A stretch of 64,000 nucleotides of DNA from Diploptera punctata (Eukaryota > Arthropoda > Insecta > Blattodea > Blaberidae): assembly GCA_030220185.1 (NCBI GenBank), contig JASPKZ010002333.1:1054001-1118000 (forward strand). Reading direction: 5' to 3'. Below are positions 20,763 to 31,066 of the stretch, piece by piece. The notes beneath the pieces were generated by a model. The model was not told where the DNA came from. It saw nothing but the letters and a program-made list of their open reading frames with translations, and searched no databases. The first letter of the stretch is position 1, and every line of letters begins with the position of its first letter. The position numbers and the translations under genes were made by a program.

Positions 20763-20799
20763 TACGCACGATAAAAGCAGAATATCTTAAAATACTGTT

Positions 20800-21164
20800 A
20801 GTAGATAATACTCCTCCCTACTTCAAAAAACACCTTCTAAGAACTTAAAAACCCACAAGCACCAATACAAGCTACTCCACACTATTAATGAGTACTGGAA
20901 ACTTTTCTAGGGTAAAATCAGCCACATTGAATGTAGAACTACTCACCTTACTTCTTCTGCAGTTACTTTGAAAATATATGAAGAATACAATTCCAAAACT
21001 TTCCTTATCCACATGAACCACTTTTAGACAAAATGTATAAAACTGTCCAAGATATAACCTATGGGAACAATTACTAACTTGCTATCATATAATCTAAAAC
21101 TATCCACATATGACAAATTAAATATCTAAATTGTTTATCTTTACAAAATTTTAATATATAATTT
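20800..21164. other. No recognised feature
   Basis: AT-rich DNA between the LINE 5' side and the repeat at 21165; part may be LINE 5' UTR. Confidence 0.25.
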
Positions 21165-21690
21165 TTATTTAATACCCACCATGCACTGCTACACCTAAAT
21201 AAATTAAATGTGTTTTTATGCTTAGTTGAACAAGTAAAAAAAAATGTAATTTATATTATAATTATTTTTAGATACCCTATGCTGATTAAATGCATTACCC
21301 GGAAACCCACTTATCCCGATCTTCTTGGCATCAATGAGCTGAAAGACAAAAATGGTTTTTGTGAGTTATTCATAAAAGATGTTGCAGACTTTTTTTTGTA
21401 GAATTTTTTTTTAGATACCGGCATTCAATTTTGTGTACATTAATTTGGTTTATTTGTTATGATTTAGGAGCGTAAGCCATTTAAGCATCTGCAACATTTT
21501 AGTGCATCGATGCACTACTTTTTTTTTTTTAGCTCTGGCCCTATAGTATATACGGTAATATGTTATATATGTTAATTGTCCCAGAAAAATTCTCTAAATG
21601 ATGGTAGAAACCCCATTCAAATCGGTCAAGTAGTTCTTGAGTCCATGAAGGACAAATGAAAACAGACCTACACTCATTTTTATATATACA
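21165..21690 (+). repeat. Second copy of the 8220-9110 repeat family
   Basis: Shares 'CACTGCTACACCTAAATAAA', TTTTTAGATACCCTATGCTGATTA, and the end 'CCCCATTCAAATCGGTCAAG' followed by ACTCATTTTTATATATACAGAT. The last part has the conserved 3' end typical of arthropod non-LTR-mobilised repeats. No ORF. Confidence 0.5.
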
Positions 21691-22430
21691 GATATGGATA
21701 GAGCAAGTTTTGGAACTATACAGCAGATAAGTTATGAAACAAGTGGGTTAGATGATTTTTGACACAAAAAACATTGTTGTTTAATAGCAGGACATGAGGA
21801 TTCACTCCATAAGTATTCTAGGAGAACTTCTTCTAGAGATCAGGGTCCAATTTAGATGCTCTGATCTTGCAAATGGTGCAGTATAATCAGAGGTGTAAAT
21901 TTTGATGTGATATAGATGAGATGTTAGACAATAATTGTGTCCAGAGTTTAGTCAGAAAATTGCTGTCGCTTCTTTTCTAGGTATAGTTTTTTTCACCTGC
22001 CATGCGCGAGCTAACATTTTTCCAAATATTGTCTTGTTTCTACATGAAATAAGTCAAAAGCAAAAAAAATTACCCTTTTTTAAATGGACATGGACAAATG
22101 ATACCGGAGCTATGGATCACTATTTTTAATTGTGGATAAGATGAGTTTTGGAACTGCACATTCCAAGACCTAATAACAGTATAGCTTTACCTCTCATATC
22201 ACTATTAAACTTTGACATGATGTGATACAGTTGATCATGTTTCATTGTTACTGAACTGTTACAAATGGTAGATACACACACTTATTCATCAAAATAACAA
22301 TTCTATCAAGAAAGCATACCCAATAATTTTTAAAATACTTATCCATTACAATTTTTCATACCATGTTCGCCTCTAGTTCTGAGGTATGGATTCAAACTTG
22401 CCTGGGATTGATGAATTTTTAAGAAAATAA
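21691..22430. other. No recognised feature
   Basis: Non-coding AT-rich DNA in the inferred AP5M1-like intron 3. Confidence 0.25.
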
Positions 22431-22439
22431 AAATCCTGA

Positions 22440-22880
22440 CTGCAGAAGGGGAGAAAACAGCGGGTCATGTGTAGTAGATTTATGGCACATAAAATTAACT
22501 CAATAAATTAGAGTCTCTGAGCAAAATTTATTTGGCCTTTGCCATACAAGTAATACCTTAGTTTTTTAAGAGAAACATTTTTGCTCAGACTGAGATTTGA
22601 AATTTTTCTCTTCTAAATAAAAACATCACAATATCTTAGTTGCCTATTACGCATCTCTTTAATGTGATGAGCTAACCATTTGTCACTTGTTGACATCTAT
22701 ACATAAATAAAAATAACTAAAAATTAGCTTGGTTAAGTAACTCCCACAAGAGAGCACCCTTGTCCTACTTGGGGATGTACTGATATAGACAAAATAAACT
22801 CAAACTGGAAGTAAGAGGCATCTGGCAAAATTGTTGGCCTTTTCATGCCAGCTTAGAATTATGATGCTAATAATCTTAAC
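22440..22880 (+). repeat. Possible decayed SINE pair
   Basis: Two stretches (22450-22560 and 22780-22880) resemble the repeat at 26930-27230: a 'GGCACATAAAA' box, 'GAGTCTCTGAGCAAAATTT', and 'AGAATTATGATGCTAATAA' at the end. Diverged and without clear boundaries. Confidence 0.35.
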
Positions 22881-23396
22881 TGTCAAAGAGTGTCATTATA
22901 AAATACTACCTCCTTATCATTACCATTTTTTCATCACTTATGCTGGAATGACAATTCTTATTATGTTATTTTGGTTATCTTTACTGATATATTTTTTACT
23001 ATGGCTATAAAATCATAGTGTAACAATGATAAGTAAAAGGAATACAAGAAAATGAAAATGTACCATACAAGCACTACACATACACAAACACATTCCTTTA
23101 ATATTTAGATATAAATATTCCAGGATCAATAAAAATAATAACCATTAATAACTTTCCAAGTAGGCAACAGATATTTAAATTTCCATCTCAAAATCCCTGA
23201 AACCATTGGCATAGCCAGCAATGGATTAAGGGGGGTGCATTTTTTTTCTACTGTATACCTTCCCGATAAAACCATCAAATGAAAAATACAAAATACTACC
23301 TTTAGTTTTTTAAACAAACCTCAATATGATTTTTTTATTATTAATTTAACATTTCTCAATGAAAGATAAATTAAATTTGAAGAGAAAAATTTTTTC

Positions 23397-23469
23397 GCCT
23401 AGACCGGGACTCGAACCCGGGACCCTTGGCTTTCCGGGCCAAGTGCTCTACCAACTGAGCTACCGAGGC
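23397..23469 (-). tRNA. tRNA-like domain, array unit 1
   Basis: Cloverleaf: acceptor GCCTCGG/TCTAGGC with one C-T mismatch, D-arm GCTC..GAGC, a 6-bp anticodon stem CTTGGC/GCCAAG with loop CCGGAAA (slot GGA, C at position 33), and T-arm CCGGGTTCGAGTCCCGG. A- and B-box are intact, so it could be a pol III promoter. The 6-bp stem and missing U33 argue against translation use. Confidence 0.5.
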
Positions 23470-23702
23470 GAGTTACGATCTAGACGCAAATTTTTCTCTT
23501 ATATACGTTGTAATTCCCTATCGCCAAATGCTTTTGAAACCATTGTTTCTATCTTTGCAAATGGCGGCTTCTTAGTTAAGAAGACATTTATTGGAAATTT
23601 AACATTACTTTAAAAGCCAGTAAGGCCTCTAATGATGTTTTTATTATTAATTTAACATTTCTCAATGAAAGATAAATTAAATTTGAAGAGAAAAATTTTT
23701 TC

Positions 23703-23775
23703 GCCTAGACCGGGACTCGAACCCGGGACCCTTGGCTTTCCGGGCCAAGTGCTCTACCAACTGAGCTACCGAGGC
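23703..23775 (-). tRNA. tRNA-like domain, array unit 2
   Basis: Identical to unit 1 across all 73 nt, 306 bp away in the same orientation. Confidence 0.5.
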
Positions 23776-23941
23776 GAGTTACGATCTAGACGCAAATTTT
23801 TCTCTTATATACGTTGTAATTCCCTATCACCAAATGCTTTTGAAACCATTGTTTCTATCTTTGCAAATGGCGGCTTCTTAGTTAAGAAGACATTTATTGG
23901 AAATTTAACATTACTTTAAAAGCCAGTAAGAGGCCTTACTC

Positions 23942-24014
23942 GCCTCGGTAGCTCAGTTGGTAGAGCACTTGGCCCGGAAAGCCAAGGGTCCCGGGTTCGA
24001 GTCCCGGTCTAGGC
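23942..24014 (+). tRNA. tRNA-like domain, array unit 3
   Basis: Identical 73-nt domain in the opposite orientation. Its head adjoins the array's inversion point. Confidence 0.5.
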
Positions 24015-24245
24015 GAAAATTTTTCTCTTCAAATTTAATTTATCTTTCATTGAGAAATGTTAAATTAATAATAAAAACATCATTAGAGGCCTTACTGGCT
24101 TTTAAAGTAATGTTAAATTTCCAATAAATGTCTTCTTAACTAAGAAGCCGCCATTTGCAAAGATAGAAACAATGGTTTCAAAAGCATTTGGCGATAGGGA
24201 ATTACAACGTATATAAGAGAAAAATTTGTGTCTAGATCGTAACTC

Positions 24246-24318
24246 GCCTCGGTAGCTCAGTTGGTAGAGCACTTGGCCCGGAAAGCCAAGGGTCCCGGGT
24301 TCGAGTCCCGGTCTAGGC
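24246..24318 (+). tRNA. tRNA-like domain, array unit 4
   Basis: Identical 73-nt domain, 304 bp after unit 3. Confidence 0.5.
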
Positions 24319-24549
24319 GAAAATTTTTCTCTTCAAATTTAATTTATCTTTCATTGAGAAATGTTAAATTAATAATAAAAACATCATTAGAGGCCTTACT
24401 GGCTTTTAAAGTAATGTTAAATTTCCAATAAATGTCTTCTTAACTAAGAAGCCGCCATTTGCAAAGATAGAAACAATGGTTTCAAAAGCATTTGGCGAAA
24501 GGGAATTACAACGTATATAAGAGAAAAATTTGCGTCTAGATCGTAACTC

Positions 24550-24622
24550 GCCTCGGTAGCTCAGTTGGTAGAGCACTTGGCCCGGAAAGCCAAGGGTCCC
24601 GGGTTCGAGTCCCGGTCTAGGC
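24550..24622 (+). tRNA. tRNA-like domain, array unit 5
   Basis: Identical 73-nt domain, 304 bp after unit 4. The unit is cut off 22 bp later at the right TSD. Confidence 0.5.
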
Positions 24623-24829
24623 GAAAATTTTTCTCTTCAAATTTAAACCTCAATATATTTTGGAAGAAAATTACTGTGCTATTGAAGAGGAAATATGAAG
24701 AATAATAGTGAAATAATTGCAGAATTTTTAGGCTTGGCAAATTGAATTTTTTGTCAAGATCACTTCTTAATTGTTATACTTGATTGTATTGAAACTATTA
24801 GCTATATTTTAACTACTAATAAAGTACAA

Positions 24830-26100
24830 CTACACACACAGTTCAACTCGTCTTTTCGTTTGAGACATTTTTTTAAGTATCGGTACGTTTTGTTTGAAAT
24901 GTTCAATATAATTTTTAATAATTTTTTTTATGCAGACTGGACATACACAGGCCATTAAGGCGATTATTTTTGTCATTGTAGAGCGGCACCATTTCTTCAC
25001 TCTTCTTAGGGTGCTAAAAGTGCATTCAATCGATGCCGTAGTGTATGGTATAGACAGGTATATTACAATAATTGCTTTTTTGATGGATGGGAAAAAATCG
25101 CACTCGTCCACAATTTTACCAAAATTACCTTCTTTATCCTTGTCACTTCGTTTCATCCACATACAGTACTATAGTTCAATTTCAGTGGACAAACCCTCGA
25201 TTTTATAATACTCTGAAATTTTATTCACCGTTGCTTGGACATATTTCAGAGATGTTTTTTAGGTTCAAAAGCAGGACCTTGTTGTTCTCCAAAGCTGTCT
25301 GACAAAGCTGTGTGAAAGGAGTCCAAGTAGGGATTTAAGATGGCTACCTTAAAGTAATCTTCAGGATTACATTATGGATAGCTCAATATGTCTGCTTATT
25401 AGATATTCTTGGTAGTGTGATTTCCACACCTAGCTCAGAAGCAATAGTCTCCATCTCTTTCATGATGCCTTTGGAGATCTCATCATCTTTTTTGCAATGA
25501 TCTATTACCAAGCTTTTAATGCTTTCAACATGAGCTGTGCATTTAATTAAATCTATAGCCACAGCTTGCAGCAAATTAACGACAGGTTCCATATAACTAG
25601 AATATTTTGCTATCAGGCACAAACATAAGATGGAAGTACTTCTTCTTGCAACTGATCATCTTGTTTTCAGTTCGGTGCATTTCCTTTTATGACAATCAAT
25701 TTCAGGCCGTTCATCAATTCTAAAAAGTGTTTCTTAAATATCCCAATACTTTCATATGTTTGTGGCCAACATGTTTAGCAGAGCATGGGGATGTTTGGGA
25801 CATGCTGTCTTCTCAAGGGTGACTCTCAAAAAAAGTTTGTAATATCCTTAATTTTAGCTATCGTCTTTCTCACCTCGGGCACACTATTCAAATCATTTAC
25901 CATAACATTGATTTTGTGGCTCGCGCAGTGGAAGTAAATACCCTTAGGGAAAAAACTAGCACAGACGTTTCTGGACCCCATTGCCTTTTCCTGCCATTGT
26001 TGAGCAGCAATCATAGTCCTTGACTGACACATTTGTGCAGATCAATGCCTATCTCTTTGAAAACAAAGTTCAATTTGTGCAGCATTTGATTGGGCATTCA
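24830..26100 (-). pseudogene. hAT transposase, decayed
   Basis: The minus-strand piece 25162-24830 holds 'LSIPYTTASIECTFSTLRRV' followed by 'KKWCRSTMT', the C-terminal hAT dimerisation motif. Piece 25622-25383 is a middle section with 'ELGVEITLPRISNKQ'. Piece 26032-25826 has 'FHCASHKINVMVND', which aligns with the conserved catalytic-core region of hAT proteins of the zinc-finger MYM / DUF4371 type. Several frameshifts and stops separate them. No intact transposase is possible. Confidence 0.75.
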
Positions 26101-26556
26101 TTCTTTTCAATTCAACAAGTTTCTACAAGTGTCTAGGCGTCAAAAAATAAACTCAGGTACTCAGCTGAAATTCGAGAAGTGAATGCTGTGTTAGCCCTTC
26201 ATAATATAGGCTAGAATTTTCTAGCGTACTGGCAATGCTTATGTATACTGGGGCGGTACTTAATAAATCAATATAGGCTATCACATTGTTTTTTTTTATT
26301 TATAACATTTTACACCTACTTTCGGATAGAACAAAATCTCATTCTATCTGGTATTAATTGGTCAAAAATCAAGGGGGGTCTGGGAGGGTGCAACTGCACT
26401 CCCCTGCACCCACCTCGCTACACCCATGCCTGAAACTACTCCATGATCCTTCAAATTTGTGTGCTGAATTCTGGAACACTTGTATACTTAGTTTTAAGAT
26501 TATCTAGGTATTTAGCTATAAATTTTCTTTATGATAAATAAGATGCTTAAACTTAC

Positions 26557-26752
26557 ATATCAGCAAGAAAAATGTCTCCATGTTGTTTCTGATAGTACAG
26601 TTCTTTAGATACCAATGGTAAGGCACAATATATGAGCCCTCGATTCTCCTGTACAACAACTGGCCATAAACTCTTGTTATTTTCCAAGCTGATTTCAAAT
26701 GCAGGATACAATGAAAGCTTATCACACTTATCTCTTGATTCAACAAATAAGC
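26557..26752 (-). CDS. AP5M1: AP5M1-like, coding exon 3
   Basis: 196 nt between acceptor TTTATTTCCAG and donor AT|GTAAGT. Read in the frame set by exon 2 it gives (G)LFVESRDKCDKL, 'NNKSLWPVVVQ', 'GLIYCALPLV' and 'HGDIFLAD'. Vertebrate AP5M1 has FVESRD, LWPVV and IYACVPLV in the same order and spacing, from memory. This is the strongest exon for the identification. The longest ATG frame in the same DNA is a shifted shadow. Confidence 0.75.
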
Positions 26753-26839
26753 CTGGAAATAAATAATGATATTTAATATATATACATATATATAAATGTG
26801 TTATTTTAAGTAGATTTAAAATAAGTGTCCTTGTCTTTC

Positions 26840-27230
26840 ATGTGCTTAGGCTTGGTTTCAGTGACTAGTGGTTACCAAGCTTGAAGTTTGTGGGTTCAAT
26901 TAATTTTTTCAAGGGTGTAAAATTCCTGAGAAGGGCTTCCTTTGGAAGGGAAGTGAAAGCCATGGGTCCCTTGTCTTAGATTTATAGCATGTAAAAGAAT
27001 CTTAAGCCTAAAATGAGAGACCTCTAAGTAAAATTTTCAGTCTTTTCTCAACCAGCTTTGAATTGTTTTAAGGTTCAATAGACTTTTTTTCAAGGCTCTT
27101 CATTTGGAAGGGAAGTAAACCCATGGATCCCTTGTTTTAGATTTACAGCATGTAAAAGAACCTCAAGCTTGAAATAGGAGACCTTTCACCCAGCTCTGAA
27201 TTGCGATGCTAATAACTTACATGTTTCTTT
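26840..27230 (+). repeat. SINE-like repeat, two overlapping copies
   Basis: A tRNA-like head at about 26843-26900 (A-box-like GACTAGTGGTTACC, B-box-like GTGGGTTCAATT) leads into 'CATGGGTCCCTTGTCTTAG', 'GCATGTAAAAGAATCTTAAG' and 'GAGACCTCTAAGTAAAATTT'. A second body copy follows at 27100-27230, ending GAATTGCGATGCTAATAA. Similar bodies occur at 22440-22880. Confidence 0.5.
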
Positions 27231-28130
27231 GTGAGAGGGAATCATCTATGGAACACATATTTTAGACAAGGATATGGAGACATTCTCCTGATGTATGTGA
27301 TTAGCATTACATAAAAGCCAGCCCCTAAAGATAACAATAAGCGATGGGATAATTTGAAACACGTGGAAACTAAATTTCATTCATTTTAGAAACATGGAAA
27401 ACCATTTAGAAAAAATAATCTTAGACTGCTTAAGCATAAGAAATTGAACTGGTATTTCCGAATGGAAGTCTTTTGTTTTATCACAGAGTCTCTTTTTCAG
27501 TCTATATATGTACATAAATTATAAATAACTATTTTGAAGGGTAGAGGGAAAAAACTAGTAACTTTTTTTGTCAAAATGGAGTTTGAGGTGTCATTAGATT
27601 CTCTGTGGAAAACACTTTAAGTTTCAAGCATAAAACAGTAAAAAATACAATTTAGTCATAGGTTTATTTACCTCCAAAGTTTGAAAGTATGTATGTTGTA
27701 GAATTAAAAATATGTTTGCTAGGTTTCAAGGAAAAAGTAACTTACCGGTACCTGTACCTGGTTTTTTTTTTCTTTCTGTATCCTTCATTTCCAATATTCT
27801 AAAATAACTTGTGAACTAAATTAATTTACTACAGAACAGTCTATGACATTCATTATAGTACTCAACAACAAGTGGTCCTAGAATCAGCGCTTGTTGTTCC
27901 CAGTGAACGGGTCCACTAGAGTTGGCTATTAAAATTACAGTACCTATTCATATTGTTTACTAACATTGAAGGCATGGAAAAAGAGAGAAAGACTGACTCT
28001 AGTATGTTACTGCAGCAGCATAGTATGTGACAGTTCACCAGGAATAACGAGGCTGAGTTAAAATGCTTGAGAATAAATATTGATAGAGGATGACGATACA
28101 CATTTGAGTTTACTTTACCACATTGCATCA
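27231..28130. other. Intron DNA, no recognised repeat
   Basis: Lies between AP5M1-like exons 2 and 3. AT-rich, no coding frames with splice context. Confidence 0.35.
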
Positions 28131-28136
28131 AAATAC

Positions 28137-28255
28137 CTGTATCTGTAAGACCAACTTCAAGTCGTAAAGCTTTGACAAACAATTCATCTGCTGGGATACT
28201 TATGTAAGAATCTCCTGATAATGATTTGCAGCATGCTTCAACAGTTGAGAAGCGC
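28137..28255 (-). CDS. AP5M1: AP5M1-like, coding exon 2
   Basis: 119 nt between a strong acceptor (TGTTTTTCTTCTAG) and donor ACAG|GTATTT. It starts with one base completing AA|G from exon 1, reads RFSTVEACCKSL, 'YISIPADELFVKALRLEV' and 'LTDT', and leaves one base for exon 3. Vertebrate AP5M1 has R-R-Y-x-T-V-E, SYVPVP and FLKALLFEL here. The region belongs to the N-terminal longin-like part of a mu subunit. Confidence 0.75.
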
Positions 28256-28816
28256 CTAGAAGAAAAACATGCAAATTATGATAAATTGCATTATACTTTG
28301 CGGGAGGGACAAGGTGTAAGGGTATGAACAGTAGACAAACTATGGCACAAAATACCACAATATAGGGGGACAAACCTTTCATTTTGCCTTAGATGTTAGT
28401 TTTGATTATGATAAAAAAACAAATTGAATAAATTAAAACTAAATGTAAGTCCAACAAATATTTTAAAAGTATTTTTATAGTTTTAAACTGTGAATTATTA
28501 TATTAAAAAACTTGTAGATTTTTTGTGCTTGTATGTATTTTTCAAATTTCATTAATAAATATGCTGTTGTGAAATTTATTAATAATCAATATATCTAAAT
28601 ACAAAAAAAAAAAAAATGCTAAGGAGTGCCTTTGGATGTTTCCTTACGAGAGGGGTCATAAAATTTAGTTATGCCTCTGATTACAGAGGAATTTTAATTG
28701 TGAAAATGTTTTAATTATGATAATAATGTAAATATTTACTTCAATTGCGTGTAGTTAATTAAAATAATGAAACAAAATAAACATTTGAGATAATTTTCCT
28801 TCTATTTTAAACTTAC

Positions 28817-28881
28817 TTTGAAAATAATGGAAGTGTAGCTTCACTTGAAACAGATATAATCCATATAGCTCTTAATCTCAT
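28817..28881 (-). CDS. AP5M1: AP5M1-like, first coding exon
   Basis: ATG at 28881-28879 on the minus strand, reading MRLRAIWIISVSSEATLPLFS, then donor AA|GTAAGT, phase 2 into exon 2 (giving F-S-K-R-F-S-T-V-E). Mu-type adaptor subunits begin with a short hydrophobic strand of this kind, and vertebrate AP5M1 starts 'AVWLISHEPGTPL' with 'RFSRRYPTVE' at the junction. Sequence before the ATG has no nearer in-frame start. Confidence 0.7.
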
Positions 28882-29230
28882 TTTATAGTACAAGTATATC
28901 GAAATATACGTATTTATCCATTTTATAAATGTTTAAAGGTTATGTTTGTCCATGATAGCAAATGAGGGATATTTTACTTTTTAAATAGAATGTGGAAAAT
29001 TTCAAATGTTGGCAGTACGATAAATAATCTGTCATGGCAGAAAATGTGGCGTATTCGTCATTTATTTGAAATGTCGTATAGTGTATTATTAACATAGCAA
29101 ATTAATGTTATAATTTATCGCAGAAAAAATCAAGTAGTTCATTTCTGTATTTGTTTTGTGCAGTGTGTTAGAGAAATATAGTGGATATATCTAGAATATT
29201 GACCTGTACTGCGCAGAAGGGTGAGTTTAT
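28882..29230. promoter_or_regulatory. Possible promoter region upstream of AP5M1-like gene
   Basis: The region immediately upstream of the first coding exon. On the opposite strand a GCAGAAGG|GTGAGT donor-like site occurs at 29211-29226, which could end a non-coding first exon of a divergent transcript. No core promoter element is clear enough to place. Confidence 0.2.
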
Positions 29231-31060
29231 TCAAGTTACTCAAGTATTCTTAGAAATCAATATTAAACTTTTTAATATATATTCTTACTATAATTTTAAT
29301 TTATAATAATATATTGGCATTATAGCTAGCATTCTATCTTTGCTATTATATTTAACTTAAATGCTCGTTACCTGTCAAATAGGCATTGTAATTTCCACTC
29401 ATATATGGTAGTAGATCTATACCAGAATGTAAAATTTAATGTTAATTTTTATTTTACGAAAGTATGTTTACTGGGGATTTTATGCCAGGAGTCCATCTAT
29501 ATAAATTCAAATAAGAAATCCGAAAAACGCAAAGTATTGTTGCAGTATGTGAATAGTTACCTGAGGAAAATATACAATTGCTTTCCCCCCCCCCCCAAAA
29601 AAGAGATAAATGTCTTCAAATGAAGTGAGAAGTTGGCGTCAGAGTAACCTAAAAGTACCATATTTACATGTAAAATATGTATTAGTCATTGCTTGACAGT
29701 GTAGCCAACTTATCACACAAACAAGTGAATGCTAAATTAATCTGGTGTACACTAACTCATCCATTTTTTTATCCTAAACTTGCCCAAACTAACACTAACC
29801 TGACTATTTTCTTACCTTAGTTTGCCCAATAATGTAGGTGGACCCCTGAAATAGAATCCACTTATATGCGAGTAAACATGTTGCCTATAGGCTCTAGCAG
29901 ACAATGTGTTATCACATTGGCCAACAGATGCTGGGCAATCATTCATCCTTCAGTTGAATATTCACAGTTGGTACCCTGGTATAGAATAGCCTGTCCATTT
30001 TCTTATCTAACGAAATAAAATGAGCATAGAATATGATGTGGTACAAGAATTAGTAATGACACTAGCAGTTACTTGTTTTCTGGTACATAGATTAGACAGT
30101 TTGTTGTCATAATTTTTTTATATTGTCGCAGAGTAGAAATAATTTAAGTGGAAATATTAATACATAACCTCTGTATCCCTGTTTATATACAGATAACAAT
30201 CTCAATTGTGACAACATGTAGGCCCTAGCTTGACTGAGTATAGTATACATACACACATTGTAACTGGATTAAGAGTATAATTTTATAGTAAATTCAACTG
30301 TGGCATCATCTGCCACACACACAAATATTAACAGCTGATTGCAACCAATTTCTGCTTCTCAATCTCTTTATTTAATTTATGTTCATTCCAAGTGAAATCA
30401 TCAAAATTTATTTAATATTTAAAGGAAATGAGACTATGAGGTTTATTTTAAATAATAGGAGTTAGATTATTCACGACCCAATTTTCGACTCATTAAACAT
30501 CATTATCAATTCTTTATAACTCATTCATTTATCAGAATTTATTTATTTCATATGTCAGTACTGGTTCATTCCATATGAAATCAGATTTTGCAAAAATCTT
30601 ATGGTGACCCAATTTATGTTTTGATATTTGTTTTACATAAGTATTATAGTATGGATAACTAGTAAATTCAGTGTTTTTGTTCTCTATGTGTAGTAGTTTT
30701 AGAATATGATCATCTAAATATTGCCGGTTGCATGTAGATTACACTACGTAGGAAGTGCACCAGAAATTAAAAAAATATATATATTTCAGAAAATAATAAA
30801 TGTAATGTAATAAAACTTAAGGAAAAATAGTTTGTATGGAAGTCTCACATTCACTAAAAGAAAGAAAGAAAATAGGTCTATATAGGCAAAGTATTACATT
30901 TATAATTAATTAAATATATGCGTTTTTACTGCAAGAACTTATGAAATGAAAATTGCTGGATCATGGGTTGGAAAAGACAGAAAATTCTAGTATGATGTTT
31001 CTTAATTTTTTATATCTTAGAGAAATAATTCTTAAATTTTCCAATGTGTGTCCACTGCTG
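29231..31060. other. Intergenic DNA, no recognised gene
   Basis: AT-rich DNA. A C9 homopolymer near 29586 and a PLE-tail-like remnant at 30424-30445 (GGAAATGAGACTATGAGGTT) are the only notable items. Confidence 0.3.
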
Positions 31061-31066
31061 TTGTCT

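Larger units (their letters stand above)
16600..20790 (-). mobile_element. Nearly full-length two-ORF LINE (Jockey/CR1-like superclade)
   Basis: Minus-strand order: ORF1 (20762-20094), ORF2 endonuclease-RT (19831-16938), a 3' UTR with (ATT)n at about 16862-16770, and a 3' end GAGAAGCCCTTATGGCC … CTGCCAGAATAAAAAAAAAA at about 16680-16601. The GGCC-hairpin 3' end followed by AATAAA(A)n is a tail I recall from several arthropod LINEs. Only three frameshifts were found, so this is a young copy. The 5' limit is unclear, and no TSD could be identified. Confidence 0.8.
23328..24644. mobile_element. Five-unit tRNA-like fold-back array with 12-bp TSD
   Basis: AAACCTCAATAT lies at 23316-23327 and 24645-24656. 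Inside are two minus-strand units (period 306 bp), then three plus-strand units (period 304 bp), meeting near 23937. Each unit is a tRNA-like domain, AATTTTTCTCTTCAAAT, a tail TTAAATTAATAATAAAAAC, and a ~200-bp linker with 'GGCGGCTTCTTAGTTAAG'. Units are nearly identical. The 3' tail is at the left edge, so the element is in minus orientation with its 5' part inverted. Confidence 0.85.
23204..26428 (-). mobile_element. hAT transposon with 8-bp TSD
   Basis: CCTGAAAC lies at 23196-23203 and 26429-26436, the 8-bp TSD expected of hAT. The imperfect TIRs are CATTGGCATAGCCAG (left) and CATGGGTGTAGCGAG (right, inverted), 11 of 15 matching. A decayed hAT transposase runs on the minus strand. A tRNA-like array with its own TSD is nested at 23328-24644, leaving ~1.9 kb of hAT proper. 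It lies in the AP5M1-like intron between exons 3 and 4. Confidence 0.8.

Noticed and set aside
23359..23919. Two identical 84-codon frames reading 'SPRPGLEPGTLGFPGQV…'
   Set aside because: They are translations of the reverse complement of the tRNA-like domains and linkers; repeated identity follows from the repeat, not from a protein.
23328..24644. A CRISPR-like array
   Set aside because: Units are ~304 bp, change strand, contain cloverleaves and are flanked by a TSD; there are no short unique spacers.
29580..29600. C-homopolymer with an adjacent A-run as a SINE tail
   Set aside because: No tRNA head, body similarity or TSD nearby.
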